Part shown: positions 1 through 6,934 of the stretch, in pieces | How positions within the stretch are numbered: position 1 is the stretch's first letter | Layout of the letters: each line of letters starts with the position of its first letter | Source of the DNA: a virus | DNA: 38,317 nt | Virus record (IMG/VR): IMGVR_UViG_3300037104_000410 | Location: 1-38,317 of that record | Direction: 5' to 3' (one strand) | Made by a program: the position numbers and the translations under genes | The notes under the pieces: generated by a model | Told to the model about the DNA's origin: nothing | Database searches by the model: none | What the model saw: the letters and a program-made list of their open reading frames with translations, nothing else

Positions 1-63
1 TACGGCTACATTCTCACCGTTTATTGATACTGGTGTTTTCATACGTTTTGGTCTTCCTCGCAT
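1..63 (-). CDS. N-terminal 21 codons of virion protein spanning the circle junction
   Basis: An ATG at 63 is preceded by a clear ribosome site (AGAAGGA, about 7 nt upstream) and opens a frame running off the left edge of the window. The first residues are basic (MRGRPKRMK). The last codons read Asn-Val-Ala-Val. The frame entering at base 38317 on the same strand begins Ala-Val-Leu-Glu, in phase, so this is the start of the gene at 37748-38317. Joined, the product is about 208-210 residues, depending on whether the 6-base end overlap is real or duplicated. The function is not recognised; the position between the capsid and adaptor genes suggests a virion or assembly role. Confidence 0.75.
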   Translation of the reverse strand, partial: MRGRPKRMKTPVSINGENVAV

Positions 64-76
64 ATATTTTTCCTTC

Positions 77-188
77 TTTTACACTGGACCACTTCCACGG
101 TGTAAAATTATTGTTTATTTTCGTCTTTTTATGTAAAGCGGCTTTACATTAAACATTGACCATATCGGTGACATCACCGATATGGTCA
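77..188. repeat. Three consecutive inverted repeats between two late genes
   Basis: Three hairpins lie in the 134-base gap. The first is TTTTACAC with GTGTAAAA (77-107). The second is ATGTAAAGC with GCTTTACAT around one base (131-149). The third is a perfect 15-bp repeat, TGACCATATCGGTGA and its complement, separated by only two bases (157-188). None is followed by a clean T-run on either strand, so they are not textbook terminators, although the long one could still punctuate or stabilise the leftward late transcript. The first hairpin lies just upstream of the ribosome site of the junction gene. Confidence 0.6.
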
Positions 189-197
189 TTATTAAAA

Positions 198-1613
198 TTA
201 CTGTGTGTTAAGTGATGTTGAATATCTGAAAGCTTTAGTCGCTCTCCAATACATTACATCGTTCAAATTCCCACAGACAGCTGTGCCAACAAGGATTCCA
301 AGTACAGCCTTGTTCTGTGTTGCAGAATTCGACAATGTTGGGATTTCTCCTTGAGGAATAACTTGAGCAAATGTGAATGGGACATTACTTGCTCTTGGGA
401 AAGCAAATGCTGTGAATGCACTTGAATCAATGTTCAAAGTAACTGTGTTGGTTGAAGCATTGATTGAAAGTATTTGTCCACGAAGACCATTCATTTCAAT
501 TGTTCCAAATTCTTTTGGTACAACAAAAGAAACGATTTCACCTACATTATATCCAGATGTGACAGACATTTGAACTTGAGTTGTGGTTCCCAAGATAATG
601 TTTGTAATGAATCTGCGACGAGGATAGTAGATTGGATCATAGGTAATTACTTCCCATGTTCCTGCTCCTGGAGCTGCATCACCTGGTGCTACGCCCATAT
701 AATCTAAAGTAAAACTTGTGTTAGCAACAATTGTTCCAACGGTAAAGTCCATTCCAGCTAATTGATAAGCTAGAGGATTAAACAATCTAACAACTGTGCT
801 ACCAGCAATTAAACCAGTTGTGTTAGCGCTTGCAACTACAGGATCAATAACGTTAGTTATTCCTGAATATGCAATAGCAGGACCAAATATTTGCTTACTA
901 GTATCTACCAATGTATAACCATTAGCTGTGATAATTGTTTCACTGATAACATCACTAGAAGTTGTCTTTTCTTCAACTAAAGCTGCTCCAGCCGGAAAAC
1001 CACGTTGCCAAGCTGATTCAACAATATTTCCTGATCCAGCAGATGATGAACCTACAGCTGATATTGTTACGTTTGCTGTAACGTTTGCAGCGGTTCCACC
1101 TACTGTTGTTGCTAATCCAACACCTGAACCAGTGATATAGTTAACAAGATTGATAACTGCTCCAGCTGGAAGCGTAAGGATAGAACTAATAGTATTTTGC
1201 TGTGTTCCTGCGCCTGATCCACCAACAGTTGAAAGTTGTGCTACATCATTAACAAAAATTGCAAATTGATTAGGACCTGTTCCTGATACTTGAAAAGTTA
1301 CTAGATATGTTCCTGCATTTGCAACAGTAATATCAGCTTGTCCAAGAGGTGCAGTAACACCAGAAAGTGGACCAACAGCATCAAACAAGACTTCTCCTGT
1401 TCCTAATGCTGTATAGCTAGCTACCGTTTGAGGAGTTAAAGCATATACATAACCATATCCACCAGGTGAAACGCCTTCTCCTGATGCAGGTATTGCCATT
1501 TGCGTATAGTCCAAAAGATCAAAATGATCTAAATCTGATCTTACTGGGATAATGACTGGTGCGCCTGTTGAGACGAAATAGCCATAATCTGTATTAGATA
1601 AATTACCGCTCAT
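198..1613 (-). CDS. Virion structural protein with C1q/BclA-like domain
   Basis: This 471-residue protein lies directly downstream of the major capsid gene. Residues of about 70-195 are Gly/Thr/Ala-rich and resemble a C1q/TNF or BclA C-terminal beta-sandwich: a segment around GTYLVTFQVSG, then NQFAIFVND, then LPAGAVINLVN. The C-terminal third has a block with VGEIVSFVVP, EFGTIEMNG and TVTLNIDSSAFTAF, which also recurs in weaker form in the gene at 37360-37746. No signal peptide or membrane segment is visible. The position suggests a capsid decoration or other head-surface protein. The start has a GAGGAAAAT ribosome site. The family call is by eye. Confidence 0.65.
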   Translation of the reverse strand: MSGNLSNTDYGYFVSTGAPVIIPVRSDLDHFDLLDYTQMAIPASGEGVSPGGYGYVYALTPQTVASYTALGTGEVLFDAVGPLSGVTAPLGQADITVANAGTYLVTFQVSGTGPNQFAIFVNDVAQLSTVGGSGAGTQQNTISSILTLPAGAVINLVNYITGSGVGLATTVGGTAANVTANVTISAVGSSSAGSGNIVESAWQRGFPAGAALVEEKTTSSDVISETIITANGYTLVDTSKQIFGPAIAYSGITNVIDPVVASANTTGLIAGSTVVRLFNPLAYQLAGMDFTVGTIVANTSFTLDYMGVAPGDAAPGAGTWEVITYDPIYYPRRRFITNIILGTTTQVQMSVTSGYNVGEIVSFVVPKEFGTIEMNGLRGQILSINASTNTVTLNIDSSAFTAFAFPRASNVPFTFAQVIPQGEIPTLSNSATQNKAVLGILVGTAVCGNLNDVMYWRATKAFRYSTSLNTQ

Positions 1614-1625
1614 ATTTTCCTCCTA

Positions 1626-2308
1626 TTATGGTCTTAGAGTACAACGTAAGTTGTAGATCCAAGTAAAGTTAGTGATTTGAGGAACCTGTGCGAAAACGTA
1701 TCCGCTAGTGCCATATAACCAAAGAGGCCCACCAGCAATACGTGGAGGTGTAAAGCGGTATTGAACTGAATAACCATCAAGATCAATTTCAGAAACTGCT
1801 TCCTGACCTTGAACGATAATGTTTTCAACGTTGTTTCCTAATGCAGAAGCATTGAGAGAAACTGGCCATACAGAAGATAACAAGAATCTCAAGTTACCGA
1901 TTGCACACCATTCCGCTTCAAGCAAATCAGAAGTGTCTGGATAATTAGCAGCATTAGCAAAACCAGTGATTTGTTCTAAATCACCAATCATGTCTGTGCT
2001 TGCTTTTGCCCAGTATGCATTTCTGACTGGGCCTGTTCCAAAGCGATCTTCGCCGTCGATGCTATCCATCAAGAATTTAGCGTTATTTCCTCTTAATACT
2101 TTTACTAAAGCATCAATATCGGAACGCACCAATTCTGTAGGATTATCGCCATTTGTACCGCCAATAGCGTTTACAAATGGGGCGGCGTTGATCATATGCT
2201 CGCGTGTGAGCTGATCTTCAGTCTCTTTCAGAGATTGGCTCAAAAGATCCAAAGTCTCTTCGAGACAGCGATCTTGATTTATGAGCAAAACTTGCTCAGT
2301 AAGTGCAA
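1626..2308 (-). CDS. Major capsid protein, N4 gp56-like, exon 2
   Basis: Second exon of the major capsid protein. It opens after the group I intron with FALTEQVLLINQD, a segment typical of the N4 gp56-like capsid family, followed by the conserved ETEDQL helix. The only local start would be a TTG within that motif, which shows that the frame really continues upstream into the intron boundary. Joined to 3074-3350 it gives a 319-residue protein, a normal length for the family. It forms the icosahedral shell, with the scaffold gene just upstream. The splice position is inferred from the P1 helix and frame, and could be off by a few bases. Confidence 0.85.
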
Positions 2309-3073
2309 CATATCCCTAACTATTACTTTCAGGCTCTTACATGCCCTACTGACCTATTTCTAGGCGGGGAAACCGCTTCGGATCTCCCTCTTATGGTTTC
2401 CCATAAGATTAGACTATCACTTCACACTTGCGTGTGCCTCTGGATTTAGTCGTTGCGGCTAGACATTTATTTTCTGTTATGGCATACTGCATTCCTTTTA
2501 CAGAGGAATTTATATGACATGGACCAAAGTTGAGCTTGCCTATCTCGCGGGCATTATTGATGGTGAAGGAACAATTCAGATAGAAATCTATTGCAATCGA
2601 CGCGATAGACCTAATGCTCATTGTTTCACTTCTAGACTTAGCGTCATCAACACCAATGTTGATATTATAAAATGGATTAAGGATAAATTTGGAGGAAGCA
2701 CATATATGCGAAAAACCAAATTCAAAGAGACTAGAAAGGATACTTATGTTTGGCATATTCATGCCGACGGAATGCTTTCTATTCTCAAAGGAATTCTTCC
2801 TTATCTTATTATAAAAAAACAACACGCTCTTCTCGTTATTGAATTTAGAAGTACTTACCCTAAAGATAGAATCTATGGTCCCAATCGTGAGATTCCTCAA
2901 GAGATTAAAGATAAAAGATTCAATCTTATGCATAGTTTAAAACTTCTCAATAAAACAGGTCCTAAAAAATAAACCCTTGCCTCTGGTCACCATGCGCTAA
3001 TGCGTTTAGGCTTTCCAAGCAATTACCAGTGGTTTTACGACGGCAGATTAAATAACCTAAGCTGCTAAGCTTA
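2309..3073 (-). ncRNA. Group I self-splicing intron in the capsid gene
   Basis: About 765 nt, read on the minus strand. A P1 hairpin spans the 5' junction: exon AAATATCT pairs with GGTTATTT, with a U.G pair at the predicted cut after 3074 and a UAAGCU/AGCUUA extension. The core has a P4-like AATTGCTTGGAAA (about 3025), a P3 pairing CCACTGG/CCAGAGG (one mismatch), the P7 strands CGACTA and TAGTC near 2420-2452, and a CTTATGG-GAAA-CCATAAG hairpin after P7. The intron ends in G at 2309. The endonuclease gene occupies the long loop between P4-P6 and P7, as in the T4 td intron. Confidence 0.85.
2514..2972 (+). CDS. LAGLIDADG homing endonuclease, antisense to host intron
   Basis: A 152-residue protein with one LAGLIDADG motif near the N-terminus (LAGIIDGEG, residues about 12-20). 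It is followed by the usual beta-strands with basic residues (TFSRL-like segment, KDKFGGS, YVWHIHADG) and the lysine-rich end KKQHALLVIEF. Single-motif members act as homodimers that cut intronless alleles to spread the intron; that is family knowledge. The ribosome site CAGAGGAA precedes the ATG by about 7 nt. It is encoded opposite to the capsid transcript, so late transcription would run antisense through it; no strong promoter of its own was identified. Confidence 0.93.
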   Translation: MTWTKVELAYLAGIIDGEGTIQIEIYCNRRDRPNAHCFTSRLSVINTNVDIIKWIKDKFGGSTYMRKTKFKETRKDTYVWHIHADGMLSILKGILPYLIIKKQHALLVIEFRSTYPKDRIYGPNREIPQEIKDKRFNLMHSLKLLNKTGPKK

Positions 3074-3350
3074 AGATATTTGGGTGACCGTACCAATCAA
3101 TTTGCGCATCAATGTCTAATCTGTTTAAATTCATTGCTGGCGGATTTGTGCCAGAGGGGCCAAGTGGAACTGGCTGTGTAGGCAAGTTGTCGTAACGTGA
3201 CTGCCTTAAGATATTACCTTGGTTTTGCTCCATTGAAACATGATAGTTACCAACATGAGCAACCAAGTCAGGAAATGGACGTGACAGCATGCGCATGCAA
3301 AACTGTGTCGCCACTTCTGGGGCTAGGTTAGTGATTGTATTCATTGACAA
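3074..3350 (-). CDS. Major capsid protein, N4 gp56-like, exon 1
   Basis: First exon of the major capsid protein: 92 codons plus one base. It begins MSMNTITNL and ends in WYGHPNI just before the intron. Reading on without splicing adds only six intron-encoded residues and then a TAG, which would give a 97-residue fragment with no function. The basic patch around FPDLVAHVGNYHVSM and the later R-L-D-I-D-A-Q-I-D-W segment match the N-terminal arm and early beta-strands of the N4 gp56 type. It needs splicing to exon 2 (1626-2308) to make the complete protein. Confidence 0.85.
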
Positions 3351-3379
3351 TACCTTTTTGTATTGCCAACCGAATCAGT

Positions 3380-4117
3380 CTATTGTCTACGACCTAATTT
3401 TTTATTATGCTCTGTCCACAGTTCTTTCTGTTGATCTTTAGTCAATCTTGTGAAATTACCTGTTTCTGCATTAATATTTGCAGCGACATTTGAAGTAGGA
3501 GCAACTCCATTTGGAGACTTAGGTTTATTCTGATTTTCTTGAAGCTTTGCTTTTTCAACCATATTTTGGCCCTTTGATGATTTTTTTCTGTCATAAACTG
3601 CCGAATTCTTAATATATTGATAAGCAGCGTCAATTGGATCAGGAGAGGACGATATAACCCGATAAACGGCTGGCGAATTAGTTATGATCGAATCAACATT
3701 ATCTTTTGCCATTACCTCATCGAAATCGGAATATTGCCTTTTAGCAGAGTCAACTGCTTCATTAAATTTGTTTTTAGTTTGCTCTTGTGCCCTATCGCGT
3801 TCAGCTAATGCCTTCTTTACGGCTTTATCTACTGCTCTAGGAACAATTGCCTTGGCTTCTTTAATTCCAAGCGCATCATCATCATCAAGACCGTGGAAGT
3901 AATCTTCTTCAGGATCTTGTTGTTTCTGTTGTGAAGCTAAAAACCTAGCATTCATCTCATCGAGTTGTTGGTTTTGGCGAGCAATCATAGAAGAATTAGC
4001 TTTGATGATTTCACGCATATTGCGAATATTCTCATCTTTGCTATCTACTTTTTGCTGTTGACCATCTTCTTGAGGTTCGACGACTGCCTCGGTGGTTACG
4101 TCTAGAGTTGATGTCAT
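3380..4117 (-). CDS. Putative capsid scaffolding protein
   Basis: A 245-residue, highly charged, Gln/Lys/Glu-rich protein immediately upstream of the capsid gene, the usual scaffold position. It is predicted to be mostly helical, with coiled-coil stretches around NMREIIKANSSMIARQNQQLDEMNARF and the KKALAERDRAQEQ region. It has an acidic segment (EEDYFHGLDDDD) and a basic C-terminus (HNKKLGRRQ), which suits the helix-turn-helix capsid-binding tail of scaffolds. The frame is open to a TTG at 4201, but the predicted promoter start point lies near 4208, so the ATG at 4117 with AGGGAA upstream is preferred. The identification rests on position and composition. Confidence 0.7.
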   Translation of the reverse strand: MTSTLDVTTEAVVEPQEDGQQQKVDSKDENIRNMREIIKANSSMIARQNQQLDEMNARFLASQQKQQDPEEDYFHGLDDDDALGIKEAKAIVPRAVDKAVKKALAERDRAQEQTKNKFNEAVDSAKRQYSDFDEVMAKDNVDSIITNSPAVYRVISSSPDPIDAAYQYIKNSAVYDRKKSSKGQNMVEKAKLQENQNKPKSPNGVAPTSNVAANINAETGNFTRLTKDQQKELWTEHNKKLGRRQ

Positions 4118-4214
4118 CTTATTAATTTTCCCTGTGGTATCGACTTCATACCAATAAGTCCGTTTATACTTTGGTTTAATGTCCGTTAAATTAGCCGACA
4201 ACGCTATTGATTTT

Positions 4215-4242
4215 ATTTTATCAATTTCAAAATTTAAGTCAA
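4215..4242 (-). promoter_or_regulatory. Leftward promoter of the scaffold-capsid operon
   Basis: TTGACT (4237-4242) and TAAAAT (4215-4220), with a 16-base spacer, read leftwards. The -35 box overlaps the left arm of a perfect 10-bp inverted repeat (GTCAATATAC, 4238-4247, and 4264-4273), whose right arm carries the opposing -35 box. Confidence 0.55.
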
Positions 4243-4268
4243 TATACGAAATAAATTAATTTTGTATA

Positions 4269-4297
4269 TTGACAAAAAGTAAAAGATAACGCATTAT
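4269..4297 (+). promoter_or_regulatory. Rightward promoter of the small-gene island
   Basis: TTGACA (4269-4274), a 17-base spacer and CATTAT (4292-4297), read rightwards into the five-gene plus-strand island. It is arranged back to back with the leftward promoter. Both -35 boxes lie in the arms of the same inverted repeat, so one bound protein could act on both. Confidence 0.5.
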
Positions 4298-4333
4298 AAA
4301 TAAAACAAAACAAATATAGAATGGGAGATTAGT

Positions 4334-4522
4334 ATGGATAATGATTCAGGATGGGGCGGACTTTTAAGTCTATTAGCTTTTAGTGGGATGTACTTGCTAG
4401 GTAATCACAATGGACGCAACCAATTGACTAATGAATTAGAGGATAAATACAGAGACAATGAAATTGCTAGGTTAGCAAAGGAATTGGCCGATATCAAACG
4501 TATTAATGGGATTATATCATGA
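4334..4522 (+). CDS. Small membrane-associated protein with helical tail
   Basis: A 62-residue protein, first gene of the plus-strand island, with a good GGGAGA ribosome site. Residues of about 7-22 (WGGLLSLLAFSGMYLLG) form a hydrophobic segment. The remainder is a charged helix with heptad-like spacing (NELEDKYRDNEIARLAKELADIKR), suggesting a short membrane anchor plus coiled coil. It overlaps the next gene by ATGA. Family not recognised; a holin- or spanin-like role is possible but not shown. Confidence 0.6.
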   Translation: MDNDSGWGGLLSLLAFSGMYLLGNHNGRNQLTNELEDKYRDNEIARLAKELADIKRINGIIS

Positions 4523-4854
4523 ATAAAGAAGATCGAAAAAAAGAATTAAAGAAAATCATAGGCACAGAAAAAATTTTTAATGGTGAAGATATTGACATTG
4601 TTGTTGATAGCATGATGTTAAGCTCAGAAATTACTAAGTTTATGTATAATTATTTTGATAAAAGCGAAGAAATTGATCCTAGAATAGTTATTAGTGCATT
4701 GATTTCAGTTATAGTAAAAGCTTGTATTCTTGCTGACTTAGACAAGTCTGAATTTGATAGAATGAATAAGCAAACATCAGATCATTTTTACGAATCGACT
4801 AGATTAGCTAAAGCAAAAAAAAATATTGAAGAAATGAGGGGTAAAAATGGATAA
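4519..4854 (+). CDS. Hypothetical helical protein, paralogue of next gene
   Basis: A 111-residue, mostly helical acidic/lysine-rich protein with no recognised domain. Its middle (DPRIVISALISVIVKACILADLDKSEF) resembles the next gene's NPALDNEVISAVLMTTFIEHCKILKMNKEQ in spacing and residues, so the two are probably diverged duplicates. A related pattern occurs in the gene at 20914-21180. The start overlaps the upstream stop and the end overlaps the downstream start, so the genes are likely co-translated. Confidence 0.6.
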   Translation: MNKEDRKKELKKIIGTEKIFNGEDIDIVVDSMMLSSEITKFMYNYFDKSEEIDPRIVISALISVIVKACILADLDKSEFDRMNKQTSDHFYESTRLAKAKKNIEEMRGKNG

Positions 4855-5131
4855 TAAAGAATTAATAAAAATTGAAGAATATCTTGAAAGTATCGGTCAA
4901 GGGGATCGTCTTGCTTACATATTATTGTGCTCAGAATTCAATAAAGCAATTCATATTTTTATAACTGAATTTAAAAAAGTTAATCCTGCTTTAGATAACG
5001 AAGTTATTAGTGCTGTTTTGATGACTACTTTTATTGAGCATTGTAAAATATTAAAAATGAATAAAGAACAAATAAGAAATAAATTTGTTACAGGATTAAA
5101 ATTATATTTTGAGGATGAAGAAAATGGATAG
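4847..5131 (+). CDS. Hypothetical helical protein, paralogue of previous gene
   Basis: A 94-residue protein with the ISAVL...CKIL..NKEQ pattern shared with its upstream neighbour. It starts within the end of that gene, with a GAGGGGTAAAA ribosome site, and its own end overlaps the next start. No known domain is recognised. Its place in an opposite-strand island between portal and scaffold fits an accessory (moron-type) gene. Confidence 0.6.
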   Translation: MDNKELIKIEEYLESIGQGDRLAYILLCSEFNKAIHIFITEFKKVNPALDNEVISAVLMTTFIEHCKILKMNKEQIRNKFVTGLKLYFEDEENG

Positions 5132-5555
5132 ATTTGGTAAACCTTCTTGCATTGTTCACGACGAAAAAGATTCTGTTAGTCCTGATAATTCTAATGAAAT
5201 AAACATTACTGATATTCGGGCACAATTGTTCCAAATACAACAGTTTATGACTGATATTTATTGTAGATTAAAGAAAATCGAAGATGGTTTGGCTGCTTTT
5301 GGAGCAATTCACTTACAACACCTTGATAAGTCTTCTAAATCTATTCAACAAAACATGAATCAACTTAATGGAATGATAAGCGAATTCAAAGGTCTTGTGG
5401 CAATCGTGCGACCTGAAGTTAAGAAAACTGGATGGTATGGAGAAGAATTTGGTGCTAAAGGTGAATCTATATCTAAACCGATTGAAATTGGCCGTTGCAA
5501 TGTCGAGATTGATGGAGTAGATAGATTAGGCGTGACTAGAAAGAAATTAACTTGA
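5124..5555 (+). CDS. Hypothetical coiled-coil protein
   Basis: 143 residues. The ATG at 5124 has GAGG 9 nt upstream and is preferred over an in-frame TTG at 5109, which has no ribosome site. The central part (residues about 27-85) has heptad-like hydrophobic spacing (IRAQLFQIQQFM, LKKIEDGLAAF, IQQNMNQLNGMISEF), so a coiled coil is likely. The C-terminal part is basic and Gly-rich with no recognised motif. Third in the island and co-translated with the preceding gene through a short overlap. Confidence 0.6.
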   Translation: MDRFGKPSCIVHDEKDSVSPDNSNEINITDIRAQLFQIQQFMTDIYCRLKKIEDGLAAFGAIHLQHLDKSSKSIQQNMNQLNGMISEFKGLVAIVRPEVKKTGWYGEEFGAKGESISKPIEIGRCNVEIDGVDRLGVTRKKLT

Positions 5556-5561
5556 GGTATT

Positions 5562-5771
5562 ATGGATTTATTTTTTGGAATGCTTATATGTTCAGGTTTT
5601 GTTACTTGTATCTCTTTGGTCTTATTTATGTTCTATTCGATAAAATTATTTAAGCTTAATGATAAAATATTACACGATTTTAACGAAAGAATATGGGAAT
5701 TAGAGAAAGGTAAACAATATGAATATTCTAAGCCTGGGAAATATGGTCATCGCTTTGATGAAGATGTATAG
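5562..5771 (+). CDS. Small single-pass membrane protein
   Basis: 69 residues. Residues 2-28 form a strong transmembrane helix (FFGMLICSGFVTCISLVLFMFY), followed by a charged, probably cytoplasmic tail. It is the last gene of the island, and its end overlaps the convergent gene at 5728-5943 by 44 bases. A lysis-related role (holin or inner-membrane spanin) is conceivable because no other lysis genes are recognised. The sequence alone does not show it. Confidence 0.55.
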   Translation: MDLFFGMLICSGFVTCISLVLFMFYSIKLFKLNDKILHDFNERIWELEKGKQYEYSKPGKYGHRFDEDV

Positions 5772-5943
5772 ACTTATCATAACAACTTTGACATATATAG
5801 CATGAAAATTCTCCAAAAGGTTTAACTTTAATTAAATCTTTAACTGAATCACATTCCCAACATCGTATGTATATAACTTGTTCTTTCAATAATAAACTAG
5901 ATCCATACCAATTAATTGAAAAATTCATTTCTTCTTTTTTCAT
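5728..5943 (-). CDS. Small zinc-finger-like protein
   Basis: 71 residues with two cysteine pairs, CWEC and CYICQSC, a spacing suited to one zinc site. The start overlaps the upstream stop by ATGA, with an AAGGTAAG ribosome site, and the 3' end overlaps the convergent plus-strand gene. Function unknown. Confidence 0.5.
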   Translation of the reverse strand: MKKEEMNFSINWYGSSLLLKEQVIYIRCWECDSVKDLIKVKPFGEFSCYICQSCYDKSIHLHQSDDHISQA

Positions 5944-6398
5944 TTTAACTTACCTTCTATCCATGCCTGAATGTCATTAATATACTTTACCGTAAACTTA
6001 TGCTTGTTACGCATTATCCCTTCAACCCATGATAACTCAGGCAAGCAATATTGGAATATAGGAGCAACATCACCATTGCCATGAATATAAAGACTAGTAG
6101 CCTGTTCGGGTGTTGGTCTTGTTCTTCTAAATACTAAAGTATATAGGTCACCATTTGCGCCCATCGATGTCGGAAGTTTTTTCTCTTTTACTTGGATGTA
6201 TATTAATCCTTGGAATCCTTTTTTTCTTGATTTCGAAATTCCTTTATCCATATCTCTAGAGAGCTTCTTCCAAAATGCTTTAACCGCATCTCCCGACTCT
6301 ACAACATCCGGTGAGGCTATTTGCTTGATAGCATTGTCAATAAGCTGTTCACCTAATGGCTTGCGTATAGGTCTTCCGCACATATCTAATAAAGTCAT
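5940..6398 (-). CDS. Hypothetical protein downstream of portal block
   Basis: 152 residues, alpha/beta in appearance, with no signal peptide or membrane segment. Features include a basic stretch (SKSRKKGFQGLIYIQVKEKK), YTLVFRRTRPTPEQ, and a helical C-terminus. No family recognised. It follows its neighbour by a TAATG overlap and belongs to the leftward late operon, so a virion-assembly or late accessory role is likely. Confidence 0.6.
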   Translation of the reverse strand: MTLLDMCGRPIRKPLGEQLIDNAIKQIASPDVVESGDAVKAFWKKLSRDMDKGISKSRKKGFQGLIYIQVKEKKLPTSMGANGDLYTLVFRRTRPTPEQATSLYIHGNGDVAPIFQYCLPELSWVEGIMRNKHKFTVKYINDIQAWIEGKLK

Positions 6399-6619
6399 TA
6401 TTCCAACTCGTCCTTTGCTCTAGTTCCATTAATACTATTTTGATATTTAGTGTAATCAGTTTTATGAAGTGCATTGCGATCTTCAATATATTCATGTTTT
6501 AAATAGTGCTTTTCGCCAGCATCACGAGGAACAAAATCCCTATTGCTAGCAGAAAAGTTCCTTCTATCATGATCACCACCAGTTTCTTGACCTTTTGAAT
6601 CTCTTTTTGAATAAACCAT
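6398..6619 (-). CDS. Small hydrophilic protein, paralogue of the gene at 6935
   Basis: 73 residues, highly charged, probably disordered, with a strong AAGGAATAAAT ribosome site. It begins MVYSKRD and ends with YTKYQNSINGTRAKDELE. The gene at 6935-7171 begins MVYRHKE and ends with YSKYQDSIQNRNKASEKK. The shared ends indicate a duplication. Function unknown. Confidence 0.6.
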   Translation of the reverse strand: MVYSKRDSKGQETGGDHDRRNFSASNRDFVPRDAGEKHYLKHEYIEDRNALHKTDYTKYQNSINGTRAKDELE

Positions 6620-6621
6620 AT

Positions 6622-6825
6622 TTATTCCTTAAGTTGTAATTTTAATATTTCCACACATATCCTATGTAAAGCATATGCAATGTTAAATTCTTGCTTAAAA
6701 TGACTTGGCAATTGTTCATTTGGATACATTTCAATAAATTTTTCAATTTGTTCATTTTTTGTTTTTTCTGCTTATTCACTATGCTTAAGAAACTCTTTTG
6801 CTAATTCTTTTAATGAATAATCCAT
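6622..6825 (-). pseudogene. Small gene interrupted by an in-frame TAA
   Basis: Minus-strand frame of 67 sense and stop codons that reads through cleanly except for one TAA at 6774-6772 (codon 18). Before the stop it reads MDYSLKELAKEFLKHSE. After it, the product is helical (EKFIEMYPNEQLPSHF, then FNIAYALHRICVEILKLQLKE) and stops 3 bases before the next gene's ATG. The tidy operon spacing suggests a formerly intact gene with a point nonsense mutation, or a sequencing error. An internal ATG at codon 37 could still give a 31-residue product. Other genes end in TAA, so TAA reassignment is unlikely. Confidence 0.55.
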
Positions 6826-6853
6826 TTACTTTTATTAACCTTTATGCTATATT
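6825..6853 (+). promoter_or_regulatory. Promoter for a candidate small RNA
   Basis: TTTACT (6825-6830), a 17-base spacer and TATATT (6848-6853), read rightwards. The same TTTACT box and 17-base spacing occur before the tRNA pair at 20510-20538, which supports it as a real promoter type. Confidence 0.5.
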
Positions 6854-6859
6854 ATAAGC

Positions 6860-6933
6860 ACACTTCATATAAAGTGTCCTTGATTAAGTTACTCTCTAGA
6901 CATTCCTTGAGTGGTTAGTCTAGAGAGTTTTTT
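6860..6933 (+). ncRNA. Candidate small RNA ending in an intrinsic terminator
   Basis: A rightward transcript from the promoter above would begin near 6860 with a hairpin (ACACTT/AAGTGT, 6860-6877). It would end at a strong intrinsic terminator: an 11-bp stem ACTCTCTAGAC/GTCTAGAGAGT (6891-6928) followed by TTTTTT. No gene on the plus strand lies nearby, and both flanking genes are on the minus strand, so the plus-oriented terminator needs another explanation. A short RNA of about 75 nt is the simplest. Not matched to any known family. Confidence 0.5.
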
Positions 6934-6934
6934 A

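Noticed and set aside
3380-4201. Scaffold gene starting at TTG 4201
   Set aside because: No ribosome site, and the predicted leftward transcription start (about 4208) is almost on top of it; ATG 4117 is better supported.
6622-6825. Stop-codon reassignment of TAA
   Set aside because: Many confident genes end in TAA, TAG and TGA, so no stop codon is free.
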